A DNA stretch of 7,198 nt from Armatimonadota bacterium (GTDB lineage: Bacteria; Vulcanimicrobiota; JACPDS01). Positions 1 through 6,013 of the stretch are shown here, in pieces (the stretch's first letter is position 1; every line of letters begins with the position of its first letter). Under the pieces are notes generated by a model, which worked only from the letters and a program-made list of their open reading frames with translations, was not told the DNA's origin and made no database searches. Position numbers and translations under genes: made by a program. Where the stretch lies: the NCBI GenBank assembly GCA_016183885.1, contig JACPDS010000218.1:1-7198 (forward strand), in the 5' to 3' direction.

Positions 1-1029
1 GAAGATAAAGATTGTGATGAAAGTTATTATATTAATTTAATTAAAGATTATTGTAATTGTGAGTCAAATTTTATTTATCCTCATACAGATAATTTTTTAG
101 AAAATTTAATTAAAATTATTTATTACCAAGATGAACCAACTTTAGGTCCGGGGCTTTATTCTCAATGGCATGTAATGCAGCTGGCTAAAAATAAGGTAAA
201 AGTCCTCTTAGACGGGCAGGGGGGAGATGAACTTTTAGGAGGATATTTTTATTATTTTTCAGCTTATTTATTCACTTTATTAGATTCAGGGAAAAAAAAT
301 AAATTAAGTTATGCTTTGAAAATTATTAAAGAATATCCTCAAATAAAAGCCTTAACTAAAGAAGATTATAATGAAGGCTTAATTGAGATGCTGCGTTCTC
401 TTTTCTTTCCGCGTTTTTTTAATAATTTATTAAGAATGCCTAAAATTAATTTTAAGAAAAATAAAAAGATAAGTATTTATAATCCTGAATTTGAGAATTT
501 ATTTTTTAAAGAGCCTTTAGCAAGAAAAAAAGAAATTAAATTTAAAGATAAATTAAACGATCTTTTATACTGGTCTTTAACTAAGACTTCTATTCCAGCT
601 TTACTTCGTTATGAAGATCGAAACAGCATGGCTTTTTCCATTGAAGCACGCACTCCTTTTTTAGATTATCGTTTAGTGGAATTTTGTTTAGGTCTTCCTT
701 ATGAATTAAAAATTAAAGCTTCGACTACTAAAGTTATTATGAGAGAATCTTTAAGGGGAATCTTGCCTTCGGAGATAATAAACCGTAGTGATAAAAAAGG
801 TTATCCCACTCCTTTTTCCCGCTGGCTTAGAAAAGGTTTAGGAAAAAGCGTAGAAGAAATTTTATTTTCTAAGCCGTATTTTTTAGCGGAAATTTTAAAT
901 TTAAAAGAATTAAAATCCCGCTTTGAAAAACATTTAGCAGGGAAAAATGATTATTCATGGGAAATCTGGAGATATTTAAATTTAGAATTATGGTATCAAA
1001 TGTTTATTTTGCGAAAAATAAAATTATAA
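1..1029 (+). CDS. asnB: Asparagine synthetase B (glutamine-hydrolysing), C-terminal part; 5' end outside the window
   Basis: The frame is open from base 1 and encodes 342 residues. This is the ATP-dependent synthetase part of asparagine synthetase, which makes asparagine from aspartate using ammonia released from glutamine by an N-terminal amidotransferase domain (not in the window). Visible family motifs are DGQGGDELLGGY (window residues 71-82), the typical (S/D)GxGxDExxxGY loop, and further on YEDRNSMAFSIEARTPFLDY, matching the conserved R-x-D-x-x-SM...E-x-R-x-PFLD block that closes the active site. Full-length AsnB is roughly 600 residues or more, so nearly half is missing upstream, including the nucleophilic Cys and the SGGxDS pyrophosphate loop. 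An internal ATG at 175 lies inside the conserved domain and is not the real start. The stop is 4 bases before the next gene, suggesting an operon. AsnB-like proteins also occur in cell-surface glycan or peptide modification clusters, so the exact acceptor is less certain than the family. Confidence 0.9.
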   Translation, partial: EDKDCDESYYINLIKDYCNCESNFIYPHTDNFLENLIKIIYYQDEPTLGPGLYSQWHVMQLAKNKVKVLLDGQGGDELLGGYFYYFSAYLFTLLDSGKKNKLSYALKIIKEYPQIKALTKEDYNEGLIEMLRSLFFPRFFNNLLRMPKINFKKNKKISIYNPEFENLFFKEPLARKKEIKFKDKLNDLLYWSLTKTSIPALLRYEDRNSMAFSIEARTPFLDYRLVEFCLGLPYELKIKASTTKVIMRESLRGILPSEIINRSDKKGYPTPFSRWLRKGLGKSVEEILFSKPYFLAEILNLKELKSRFEKHLAGKNDYSWEIWRYLNLELWYQMFILRKIKL

Positions 1030-1033
1030 AATT

Positions 1034-2347
1034 ATGCGAGTTTATGATTTAATTTTTAAGAAAAGGGAAGCTCAAGCTTTAACTAAAGAAGAGTTAGATT
1101 TTTTAATTTCCGGATATGCAAATAATAATATTCCAGATTATCAAATCAGCGCTTTTTTGATGGCGGTATATTTTCAAGGGATGAGTAAAGAAGAAATTGC
1201 GTATTTAACTTTGGCTATGGCAAATTCAGGAGATAAAATTGATCTATCTTGTATTCCGGGAATAAAGGTAGATAAACATAGTACCGGCGGGGTGGGAGAT
1301 ACGACTACTTTAATTTTAGCTCCGCTTGTATCCAGCGCCGGGATTCCGTTAGCTAAAATATCCGGAAGAGGCTTGGGACATACCGGGGGGACGATTGATA
1401 AGCTGGAAGCTATTCCTGATTTTAAGGTAAATTTAACTCATGATGAATTTATTAATCAAGTAAAAAAAATTAATCTTGGCATTTGCGCTCAAAGCTCCAA
1501 TTTAGTGCCGGCGGATAAAAAACTTTATGCCTTAAGGGATGTTACCGCTACAATTGAGAGTATCCCTTTAATTTCAAGTTCCATTATGAGTAAAAAAATT
1601 GCTTCTGGAGCCGATGCGATTTTATTAGATGTTAAAGTTGGCAGCGGAGCGTTTATGAAGACTTTAAAAGAAGCTCGAAACTTGGCTTTAACTATGGTAA
1701 AAATCGGGAAATTAGTAAATAAAAAAACCTCCGCTTTAATTACTAATATGGAAGAACCTTTAGGAAGTATGATTGGAAATGCCTTAGAAGTAAAAGAAGC
1801 CATTTTAATTTTAAACGGCAAAATTAAAGATTCTCCTTTAAAAGAAGTTTCTTTAACTCTTGGAGCCCATCTTTTAAAATTAGGGGGAAAAGCTAGAAAT
1901 TTTAAAGAAGGCTGGATAAAAATTAATCAGTTATTAAATGAAGGGAAAGGAATAGAAAAATTAAAAGAATTAATAAAGTTTCAAGGCGGGAATCCAAAAG
2001 CGGTGGAAGATTTAAATTTATTGCCCCAAGCTTCCATTTTTAAAAAAGTTTTTTCTCCGTATAGCGGCTATATTTCTAAAATTGACGCTCAAAAAGCAGG
2101 TTATGCGGCAATGCTTTTAGGGGCTGGAAGAGAAAAAAAAGAAGATAAAATTGATTTAGGTGTGGGAATAATTTTAAATAAAAAAGTTGGGGATAAAGTA
2201 AATAAGGGAGAGGTTTTAGCAGAGATTTTAGGAAATTTAAAAGAAAAAGTTAAAATTTCCGAAGAGGTTCTATTATCGGCTTTTTATTTTAGCAAAAAAG
2301 CTCCTCAAGTTTCAAAATTAATTTTAGATTTTATTGAAAGGCAGTAA
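1034..2347 (+). CDS. pdp: Pyrimidine-nucleoside phosphorylase (thymidine phosphorylase family)
   Basis: This 437-residue protein has the usual length of bacterial Pdp/DeoA enzymes (about 430-440). The family splits uridine, deoxyuridine or thymidine with phosphate into base plus (deoxy)ribose-1-phosphate in cytoplasmic pyrimidine salvage. Visible order: a helical N-terminal glycosyltransferase-3 domain (about residues 1-65), the phosphate-binding loop KHSTGGVGD (81-89), the family signature SGRGLGHTGGTIDKLE (110-125), the pyrimidine-binding stretch LRDVTATIESIPLI followed by SSSIMSKK (167-188, with Arg168 and Lys187 in the expected places), and a C-terminal PYNP_C-type domain from about residue 340. 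All catalytic motifs look intact. The ATG at 1034 follows the asnB stop by 4 bases with no clear Shine-Dalgarno, so translation may be coupled to asnB. tyrS starts 4 bases after its stop. Sequence alone does not separate broad-specificity Pdp from thymidine-preferring DeoA. Confidence 0.95.
   Translation: MRVYDLIFKKREAQALTKEELDFLISGYANNNIPDYQISAFLMAVYFQGMSKEEIAYLTLAMANSGDKIDLSCIPGIKVDKHSTGGVGDTTTLILAPLVSSAGIPLAKISGRGLGHTGGTIDKLEAIPDFKVNLTHDEFINQVKKINLGICAQSSNLVPADKKLYALRDVTATIESIPLISSSIMSKKIASGADAILLDVKVGSGAFMKTLKEARNLALTMVKIGKLVNKKTSALITNMEEPLGSMIGNALEVKEAILILNGKIKDSPLKEVSLTLGAHLLKLGGKARNFKEGWIKINQLLNEGKGIEKLKELIKFQGGNPKAVEDLNLLPQASIFKKVFSPYSGYISKIDAQKAGYAAMLLGAGREKKEDKIDLGVGIILNKKVGDKVNKGEVLAEILGNLKEKVKISEEVLLSAFYFSKKAPQVSKLILDFIERQ
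2336..2341 (+). promoter_or_regulatory. Ribosome binding site that decides the tyrS start
   Basis: GAAAGG lies 10 bases before the ATG at 2352 and overlaps the end of pdp. An upstream in-frame TTG at 2334 has no such signal in front of it and would overlap pdp by 14 bases. The ATG also gives the usual TyrRS N-terminus, so 2352 is preferred. Confidence 0.5.
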
Positions 2348-2351
2348 ATTA

Positions 2352-3563
2352 ATGCAGGAATTATTAGATTTAAAAAGAGGCGTCTTAGAGATTATTTCTG
2401 AAGAAGAGTTGAAGCAAAAATTAATTAAAAGTAAACAAGAAGGGAAACCTTTAAGAATTAAACTGGGTTTAGATCCCACTGCTCCTCATGTTCATTTAGG
2501 TTTTGCGGTGGTATTACGGAAACTGCGTCAATTTCAAGATTTAGGGCATGAAGTTTATTTAATTATTGGAGATTTTACCGCGAGAATCGGCGATCCCAGC
2601 GGTAAATCAATTATGCGTCCGATGCTCTCAGAAGAAGAAATAAAATTAAATGCCCAAACTTACCAGGAGCAATTTTCTAAAATTTTAGATCCGTTGAAGA
2701 CAAAAGTTGTTTTTAATAGCCAGTGGCTAAGCCAGCTTAATTTAATAGATTTAATTAATTTAACTTCTAAATATACCGTAGCCCAAATTTTAGAAAGAGA
2801 TGATTTTAAAAAGCGTTATACTTCAGGACAAGCTATTGGAATGCATGAATTTTTGTATCCCCTTCTGCAAGGTTATGATTCAGTTTATTTATCATCCGAT
2901 GTGGAATTAGGTGGAATGGATCAAAAATTTAATATTTTAGTAGGAAGAGAATTGCAAAGAGCTTATAAACAAGTTCCCCAGGCGGCGATTTTTATGCCTA
3001 TTTTAGAAGGATTAGACGGAGTTCAAAAAATGTCTAAAAGTTTAGGAAATTATATTGGAATTACTGAAAGCCCAAAAGAAATTTTTGGGAAAATTATGTC
3101 TTTGCCGGATGAGATTATGTTTAAATATTTTGAGCTTTGCACCAATATAAATTTAACAGAAGTTGAAAAAATGAAAAAAGGCTTTGAAGAAAAAATTTTA
3201 CATCCCAAAGAAATAAAAAAACGTTTAGCCAAAGAAATTATAACTATTTATTATAATCAAGATTTAGCTTATGATGCGGAAGAAGAATTTGAAAGAGTTT
3301 TTGTTAAAAAAGAGATTCCAAGCAATATACCCGAAATTAGCCTGGCTCCCAGTGACATTAAAAATGGAAAAATTTGGATTGTAAATTTATTAATTTTAGC
3401 TGATTTAGCAGAAAGTAAAAGAGATGCCAGGCGTTTAATTGCTCAAGGAGCGGTAGAATTAAACGGAGAGAAGATAAATTCTCCCGACTTAGATTTAGAA
3501 GTGAAAGATGAAATGGTTTTAAAAGTAGGCTCAAGAAATTTCGCTAAGATTAGAGTTATTTAA
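2352..3563 (+). CDS. tyrS: Tyrosyl-tRNA synthetase (class I)
   Basis: A 403-residue class I aminoacyl-tRNA synthetase that charges tRNA-Tyr with tyrosine in the cytoplasm. The Rossmann catalytic domain begins with KLGLDPTAPHVHLG (residues 37-50); HVHLG is the HIGH motif. IGDFTARIGDPSGKS follows, and the KMSKS loop is exact at 226-230. Spacing and length fit the TyrZ-like bacterial subgroup. From about residue 340 the protein ends in an S4 RNA-binding domain with the typical SKRDARRLIAQGAVELNGEK segment, which contacts the tRNA. The gene is complete and looks functional. It is the last gene of the asnB-pdp-tyrS run. Its final 47 codons plus stop lie inside a 160-base segment repeated 2575 bases downstream, so the 3' end of this gene appears to be the insertion point of the accessory region. 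The start was set at ATG 2352 rather than TTG 2334 (see the ribosome-binding-site entry). Confidence 0.96.
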   Translation: MQELLDLKRGVLEIISEEELKQKLIKSKQEGKPLRIKLGLDPTAPHVHLGFAVVLRKLRQFQDLGHEVYLIIGDFTARIGDPSGKSIMRPMLSEEEIKLNAQTYQEQFSKILDPLKTKVVFNSQWLSQLNLIDLINLTSKYTVAQILERDDFKKRYTSGQAIGMHEFLYPLLQGYDSVYLSSDVELGGMDQKFNILVGRELQRAYKQVPQAAIFMPILEGLDGVQKMSKSLGNYIGITESPKEIFGKIMSLPDEIMFKYFELCTNINLTEVEKMKKGFEEKILHPKEIKKRLAKEIITIYYNQDLAYDAEEEFERVFVKKEIPSNIPEISLAPSDIKNGKIWIVNLLILADLAESKRDARRLIAQGAVELNGEKINSPDLDLEVKDEMVLKVGSRNFAKIRVI

Positions 3564-3577
3564 AGAAACTTATTCTT
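3418..3577 (+). repeat. Direct repeat copy 1: 3' end of tyrS (160 bp)
   Basis: Base-by-base comparison shows 156 of 160 identities with 5993-6152 at a constant offset of 2575. Mismatches are at 3440 (t/c), 3554 (a/g), 3563 (a/g) and 3564 (a/t). Identity stops sharply on both sides: at 3417/5992 and at 3578/6153. The repeat covers the last 47 tyrS codons, the stop and 14 bases beyond. This copy forms the working end of tyrS. Confidence 0.97.
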
Positions 3578-3597
3578 TAAGAAATAGGGTATAAATT

Positions 3598-3840
3598 TTG
3601 AACTTAAAAGATAATAATTTTTCTTTTTTTATCAAGTTATTTTCCATTATATTAGTTACGATGATTTTAGTTTTTTTACTTACTATAACTTTTATCAATT
3701 ATATGGTGCGTTTAAATGTAAATAAGAAAGGAAAAGAGCTTTTAAATATAGGTTATCGGGCAATAAAAGATATTAATTGGGATTTACATGATAATATTAA
3801 GGCTGGTGATGAGAATTCTAAAATTTATCTTGATTATTGA
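3598..3840 (+). pseudogene. 5' fragment of a membrane-anchored sensor-like gene
   Basis: An 80-residue frame starting at TTG 3598, 34 bases after the tyrS stop. Residues about 9-35 form one strongly hydrophobic segment (FFIKLFSIILVTMILVFLLT and on), followed by a charged helix-like stretch (RLNVNKKGKELLNIGYRAIKD). A short cytoplasmic N-terminus, one membrane segment and then an extracytoplasmic helix is how chemoreceptors and sensor kinases with a Cache-type sensing domain begin, but no sensing or output domain follows. The frame stops 11 bases before the stop of the convergent metalloprotease gene. I infer a gene that lost its 3' part when the protease cassette arrived; no remainder is seen in the window. 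It could instead be a genuine small membrane protein. The family assignment is weak. Confidence 0.4.
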
Positions 3841-3851
3841 AAATTAAACTA

Positions 3852-5042
3852 TTATTTTAAATCTTCAATATTCCTGCCGCCATTGGAGAAAAATTTATCC
3901 AGACGCTTAAACATTTCAGGATCTTCTTGTGATAAAGTTTCACGATTACTATAGGGGCGGGTGATAAGCATATTATTTATGAATTCAAGGAAATTGTTTC
4001 TGTTTGGAGGATAGCACGACCAATTATTTTTTATTTGTTCAATATAATCCTGGTTGTTTGTATCATTAAAATAGTTCCCTATACATTCTGCAAAATATTC
4101 ACCTGGATGCGTGGACGCATATCCCGTTATAAATCTCATCTCGGGAGGATATAATTTCCTTATTTTTTCACAAAATTCAACGCCTATATTTATGTTAAAC
4201 CATTCGCTTTCGTGTTCTTTTATTATTTTCTCTTTTTCTTCTTCTGGCTTATTTTCTAACTTTTTTGTCAGTTCTTTATCGAAAGCATCGATGTAATTTT
4301 TAATCAATTCATTTTTAAGGGCTTTTATCTCGGGTTCTTTTAAATCATAGACTTCCTTTAGTTTTTGAAAATGTTCATAAATTCCTAATTCTGGACTACA
4401 GCTTAAAGTTAATTCTTTATCGTTTGTCTGTTCTTGACAAAGAAGGTGATCAATCATGTGCCCGGTTTCATGCCGAACAAGAAATTTATTTATACCATCT
4501 CCAAGCAAAACTATAATATTATTTTTTCCAAATTTGAAGCCGCCCCCCGCTTTGTTAAATTGAGGATCTTTAAAGGACAGAGGTGTAAACTGAAAACCCA
4601 AATTAACTAAATGATTTAATAAATATTCTCCAAACGAAGCCAAACCAGCCTTTATAATTTCTCTTTTTTTGGGGGTATCATTATAATACGTTTTTTCAAC
4701 AAATTCTAATAAAAACAAATCGTCGATTTCGTTGGCAATTTTTTCAAATAATGGATAATTATTAACAACAATTTTTTCAACTATTTGGTCAAGATTATTA
4801 TTTTTATTTTCTAGTAATGAGCGAACTTTATCAGGAGTTAATAAGCTGCATTTTTGAATTGAAATAAATTTAATTCCGATTTGCTCAATATCTCGACTTA
4901 CTTCAATAGTTTTTGCATCTCTTCCTTCAAATATTAATCCTTTTTTGCATAGTTTCTGATGAAGAGTGCGCTTACCGTTATAAACACAACCGCCGTCACC
5001 TGAAATTAAATTGGCAGTCCTTAAGGCACTAATATTATTCAT
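3852..5042 (-). CDS. Predicted zinc metalloprotease with anthrax lethal factor-like (ATLF/M34-type) active site
   Basis: A 396-residue protein on the opposite strand to all its neighbours. The zinc motif HETGHMIDH starts at residue 191 (His191, Glu192, His195). Downstream, GYASTHPGEYFAE (307-319) has Tyr308, Glu315 and Glu319 in the same spacing as Tyr728, Glu735 and Glu739 of anthrax lethal factor, where Glu735 is the third zinc ligand and Tyr728 is catalytic. I therefore read it as an active gluzincin peptidase of the ATLF type; the fold is inferred from motifs only. About 117 residues separate the two motifs, against about 42 in lethal factor. The extra part (roughly 225-285) is rich in Lys and Glu and probably helical. 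Residues 1-150 resemble nothing I recognise and contain Cys19, Cys32 and Cys65. There is no signal peptide or membrane segment, so it is predicted to be cytoplasmic or exported by a leaderless route. The start ATG is supported by an exact AAAGGAGGTGA. Substrate unknown. Confidence 0.75.
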   Translation of the reverse strand: MNNISALRTANLISGDGGCVYNGKRTLHQKLCKKGLIFEGRDAKTIEVSRDIEQIGIKFISIQKCSLLTPDKVRSLLENKNNNLDQIVEKIVVNNYPLFEKIANEIDDLFLLEFVEKTYYNDTPKKREIIKAGLASFGEYLLNHLVNLGFQFTPLSFKDPQFNKAGGGFKFGKNNIIVLLGDGINKFLVRHETGHMIDHLLCQEQTNDKELTLSCSPELGIYEHFQKLKEVYDLKEPEIKALKNELIKNYIDAFDKELTKKLENKPEEEKEKIIKEHESEWFNINIGVEFCEKIRKLYPPEMRFITGYASTHPGEYFAECIGNYFNDTNNQDYIEQIKNNWSCYPPNRNNFLEFINNMLITRPYSNRETLSQEDPEMFKRLDKFFSNGGRNIEDLK

Positions 5043-5048
5043 TCTTTT

Positions 5049-5059
5049 TCACCTCCTTT
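5049..5059 (-). promoter_or_regulatory. Strong Shine-Dalgarno of the metalloprotease gene
   Basis: On the minus strand this reads AAAGGAGGTGA, a near-perfect match to the 16S rRNA anti-Shine-Dalgarno, 6 bases before the ATG at 5042. It fixes the start and suggests efficient translation, in contrast to the weak sites of the tyrS operon. Confidence 0.85.
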
Positions 5060-5068
5060 ATTTGTTAT

Positions 5069-5086
5069 TTGATAGGTCATTATCAA
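5069..5086. promoter_or_regulatory. Inverted repeat TTGATA-N6-TATCAA, candidate operator of the metalloprotease gene
   Basis: A perfect 6-bp inverted repeat with a 6-base spacer. It lies immediately downstream of, and touches, the candidate minus-strand -10 box (5086-5091), so it spans the expected transcription start. That is a typical place for a repressor site. The binding protein is unknown; no dedicated regulator is encoded next to the gene except the AbrB-type antitoxin at 5387. Confidence 0.4.
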
Positions 5087-5113
5087 TTATATTTAACATT
5101 CAAAAAAAGTCTA
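5086..5113 (-). promoter_or_regulatory. Candidate sigma-70 promoter of the metalloprotease gene
   Basis: Read on the minus strand: TAGACT (5113-5108, 4 of 6 matches to TTGACA), 16 bases, then a perfect TATAAT (5091-5086). Expected transcription start is about 5079, giving a leader of roughly 37 bases before the ATG. The perfect -10 box is persuasive, but in DNA this AT-rich chance matches are common. Confidence 0.4.
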
Positions 5114-5316
5114 TTAAAAATTTGTTAACTTTTTTAACGAAAAATGGAAAAGTTAAGATACATATGCGACATTAATAAATCTGATGAGAAGGGTAAAAAG
5201 ATTTAAATTAAGCAGGCAGTCATATTCGTTATTAATCATAATTCAACATTAAAGTGTAGCGGAAGAAATTAGATAAATCCGCGCCTGTGAGGGCTGGGGG
5301 TTTTTATTTTTTGGCG

Positions 5317-5334
5317 GAGTCAAAAAATTGACTC
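5317..5334. promoter_or_regulatory. Palindromic operator GAGTCAA-N4-TTGACTC over the -35 box
   Basis: A perfect 7-bp inverted repeat separated by four A's. Its right arm contains the whole -35 hexamer TTGACT (5328-5333) of the toxin-antitoxin promoter. Antitoxins with an AbrB/MazE-type DNA-binding domain bind as dimers to such palindromes and repress their own operon, so this is the likely autoregulatory site. Confidence 0.65.
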
Positions 5335-5356
5335 AATTTTATTTTGGTGATACAAT
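5328..5356 (+). promoter_or_regulatory. Sigma-70 promoter of the AbrB-Doc operon
   Basis: TTGACT (5328-5333), a 17-base spacer, and TACAAT (5351-5356). The -10 box is preceded by TGA, giving an extended -10. Expected start is about 5363, a short leader of roughly 24 bases. Confidence 0.75.
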
Positions 5357-5374
5357 GTATATATAGAAAAATAT

Positions 5375-5381
5375 AAGGAGG
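5375..5381 (+). promoter_or_regulatory. Shine-Dalgarno of the AbrB-type antitoxin gene
   Basis: AAGGAGG ends 5 bases before the ATG at 5387, near-ideal in sequence and spacing. Strong translation of the antitoxin relative to the toxin is usual for such operons; the downstream toxin gene has no comparable site. Confidence 0.85.
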
Positions 5382-5386
5382 CAAGG

Positions 5387-5614
5387 ATGATTAAAAAATT
5401 AGTTTCTCATGGGAACAGTGTTGCTTTAATAATAGATAAGCCTATATTGGAACTATTAAAAGTTAATGTAAAAACTCTCTTAGAAATTACTACTGATGGC
5501 AGAAATTTAATTATTTCACCTGTAGAAAGTTCAAGAAGAGAAAGGAAATTTAGATCATCCTTAGATAAAGTAAATAGAATTCATAAAGAAACCTTAAAGA
5601 AGCTTGCAAAGTAA
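5387..5614 (+). CDS. AbrB/MazE-type antitoxin of a Doc toxin
   Basis: A 75-residue protein. Residues 1-48 (MIKKLVSHGNSVALIIDKPI, then a helix and LEITTDGRNLIISPV) show the swapped-hairpin AbrB/SpoVT pattern, with the GNSVALIIDKPILELL core common in MazE-like antitoxins; as a dimer this fold binds palindromic DNA. Residues about 49-75 are strongly basic and probably disordered or helical (SRRERKFRSSLDKVNRIHK), the part that in such antitoxins wraps and inhibits the toxin. The gene is first in a two-gene operon: its TAA is directly followed by the toxin's ATG. A palindrome over the -35 box fits autorepression. The classical partner of Doc is Phd, which has a different fold, so this is an AbrB-Doc combination rather than phd-doc. 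Family call firm; partner inferred from adjacency. Confidence 0.85.
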   Translation: MIKKLVSHGNSVALIIDKPILELLKVNVKTLLEITTDGRNLIISPVESSRRERKFRSSLDKVNRIHKETLKKLAK

Positions 5615-6013
5615 ATGAAAGATATTACTTTTTTAACTCTTGCTGAAGTTATAGAAATACATACTGATCAAATACAGCGGTATGGAGGAGTTGAAGGTAT
5701 CAGGGATATGAATCTTTTAAGTTCGGCGGCAGCAATGCCTTATGCTTCATTCTCAGGCAGTTTTTTACACCTTGATATTTATGAAATGGCAGCGGCTTAT
5801 GCCTTTTATATATGTAAGAATCATCCTTTTATTGATGGAAATAAAAGAACAGCTCTTGCTTGCGCTCTTGTTTTTCTTGAAATGAATGGAATCAATATAT
5901 CAAATTCTAAAGGGGACTTGTATAAGGCTATGATATCTCTTGCATCAGGAGACCTTGATAAAATTCAACTTACGGAGATTTTAAGAAATCTTAAAGAGAT
6001 GCCAGGCGTTTAA
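5615..6013 (+). CDS. doc: Doc-type toxin (death-on-curing, Fic fold)
   Basis: A 132-residue protein, close to the length of phage P1 Doc (126). The Fic-fold motif HPFIDGNKRT is at 70-79, with His70, Phe72, Asp74, Asn76, Lys77 and Arg78 matching the Doc form HxFx(D/N)(A/G)NKR rather than the AMP-transferring Fic form HxFx(D/E)GNGR. P1 Doc is a kinase that phosphorylates elongation factor EF-Tu and halts translation; the same activity is inferred here. The N-terminal segment IQRYGGVEGIRDMNLLSSA is also typical of Doc. The ATG follows the antitoxin stop with no gap, so translation is probably coupled. Odd feature: the last six residues (KEMPGV) and the stop codon lie inside the second copy of the tyrS 3' repeat, in a different frame from tyrS. 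The original C-terminus was therefore cut or replaced at residue 126/127. The catalytic core is unaffected, so the toxin may still be active. Confidence 0.9.
   Translation: MKDITFLTLAEVIEIHTDQIQRYGGVEGIRDMNLLSSAAAMPYASFSGSFLHLDIYEMAAAYAFYICKNHPFIDGNKRTALACALVFLEMNGINISNSKGDLYKAMISLASGDLDKIQLTEILRNLKEMPGV

Larger units (their letters stand above)
5060..5386. other. Divergent intergenic region between the metalloprotease and the AbrB-Doc operon
   Basis: About 327 bases without a convincing gene. The left part holds the candidate minus-strand promoter and operator, plus a GTTAA-ctttt-TTAAC inverted repeat at 5124-5138 just upstream of the -35 box. The right part holds the strong plus-strand promoter and operator of the AbrB-Doc pair. 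The centre (5140-5310) has only a GCGGA...TCCGC pairing (5259-5282) and a G-rich run followed by T's (5291-5312), neither of which makes a convincing terminator. A 22-codon frame at 5184-5252 lacks a ribosome binding site. Confidence 0.6.

Noticed and set aside
1525..1821. A 98-codon open frame on the minus strand inside pdp
   Set aside because: It lies wholly opposite conserved pdp coding sequence, has no ribosome binding site and no recognisable protein features.
2334..2351. TTG at 2334 as the tyrS start
   Set aside because: There is no ribosome binding site in front of it and it would overlap pdp; ATG 2352 has GAAAGG at a usable distance.
3050..3232. A 60-codon open frame on the minus strand inside tyrS
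   Set aside because: It is antisense to conserved tyrS sequence, low in complexity, and lacks start signals.
4111..4296. A 61-codon plus-strand frame inside the metalloprotease gene
   Set aside because: It overlaps the conserved motif region of the protease on the other strand; the Ser/Phe-rich translation is the usual shadow of Lys/Glu-rich coding sequence.
5184..5252. A 22-codon frame in the intergenic region with a basic start and hydrophobic end
   Set aside because: It has no Shine-Dalgarno or promoter of its own and no similarity I recognise; chance length in AT-rich DNA.
5291..5312. A G-rich run followed by T's as a rho-independent terminator
   Set aside because: There is no stable GC hairpin directly before the T tract, and no plus-strand gene ends nearby that would need one.
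5259..5318. TCCGC (5278-5282) able to pair with GCGGA at either 5259-5263 or 5314-5318, like an RNA switch
   Set aside because: The stems are only 5 bp, and the downstream operon's promoter starts transcription after this region, so it would not be part of that transcript.
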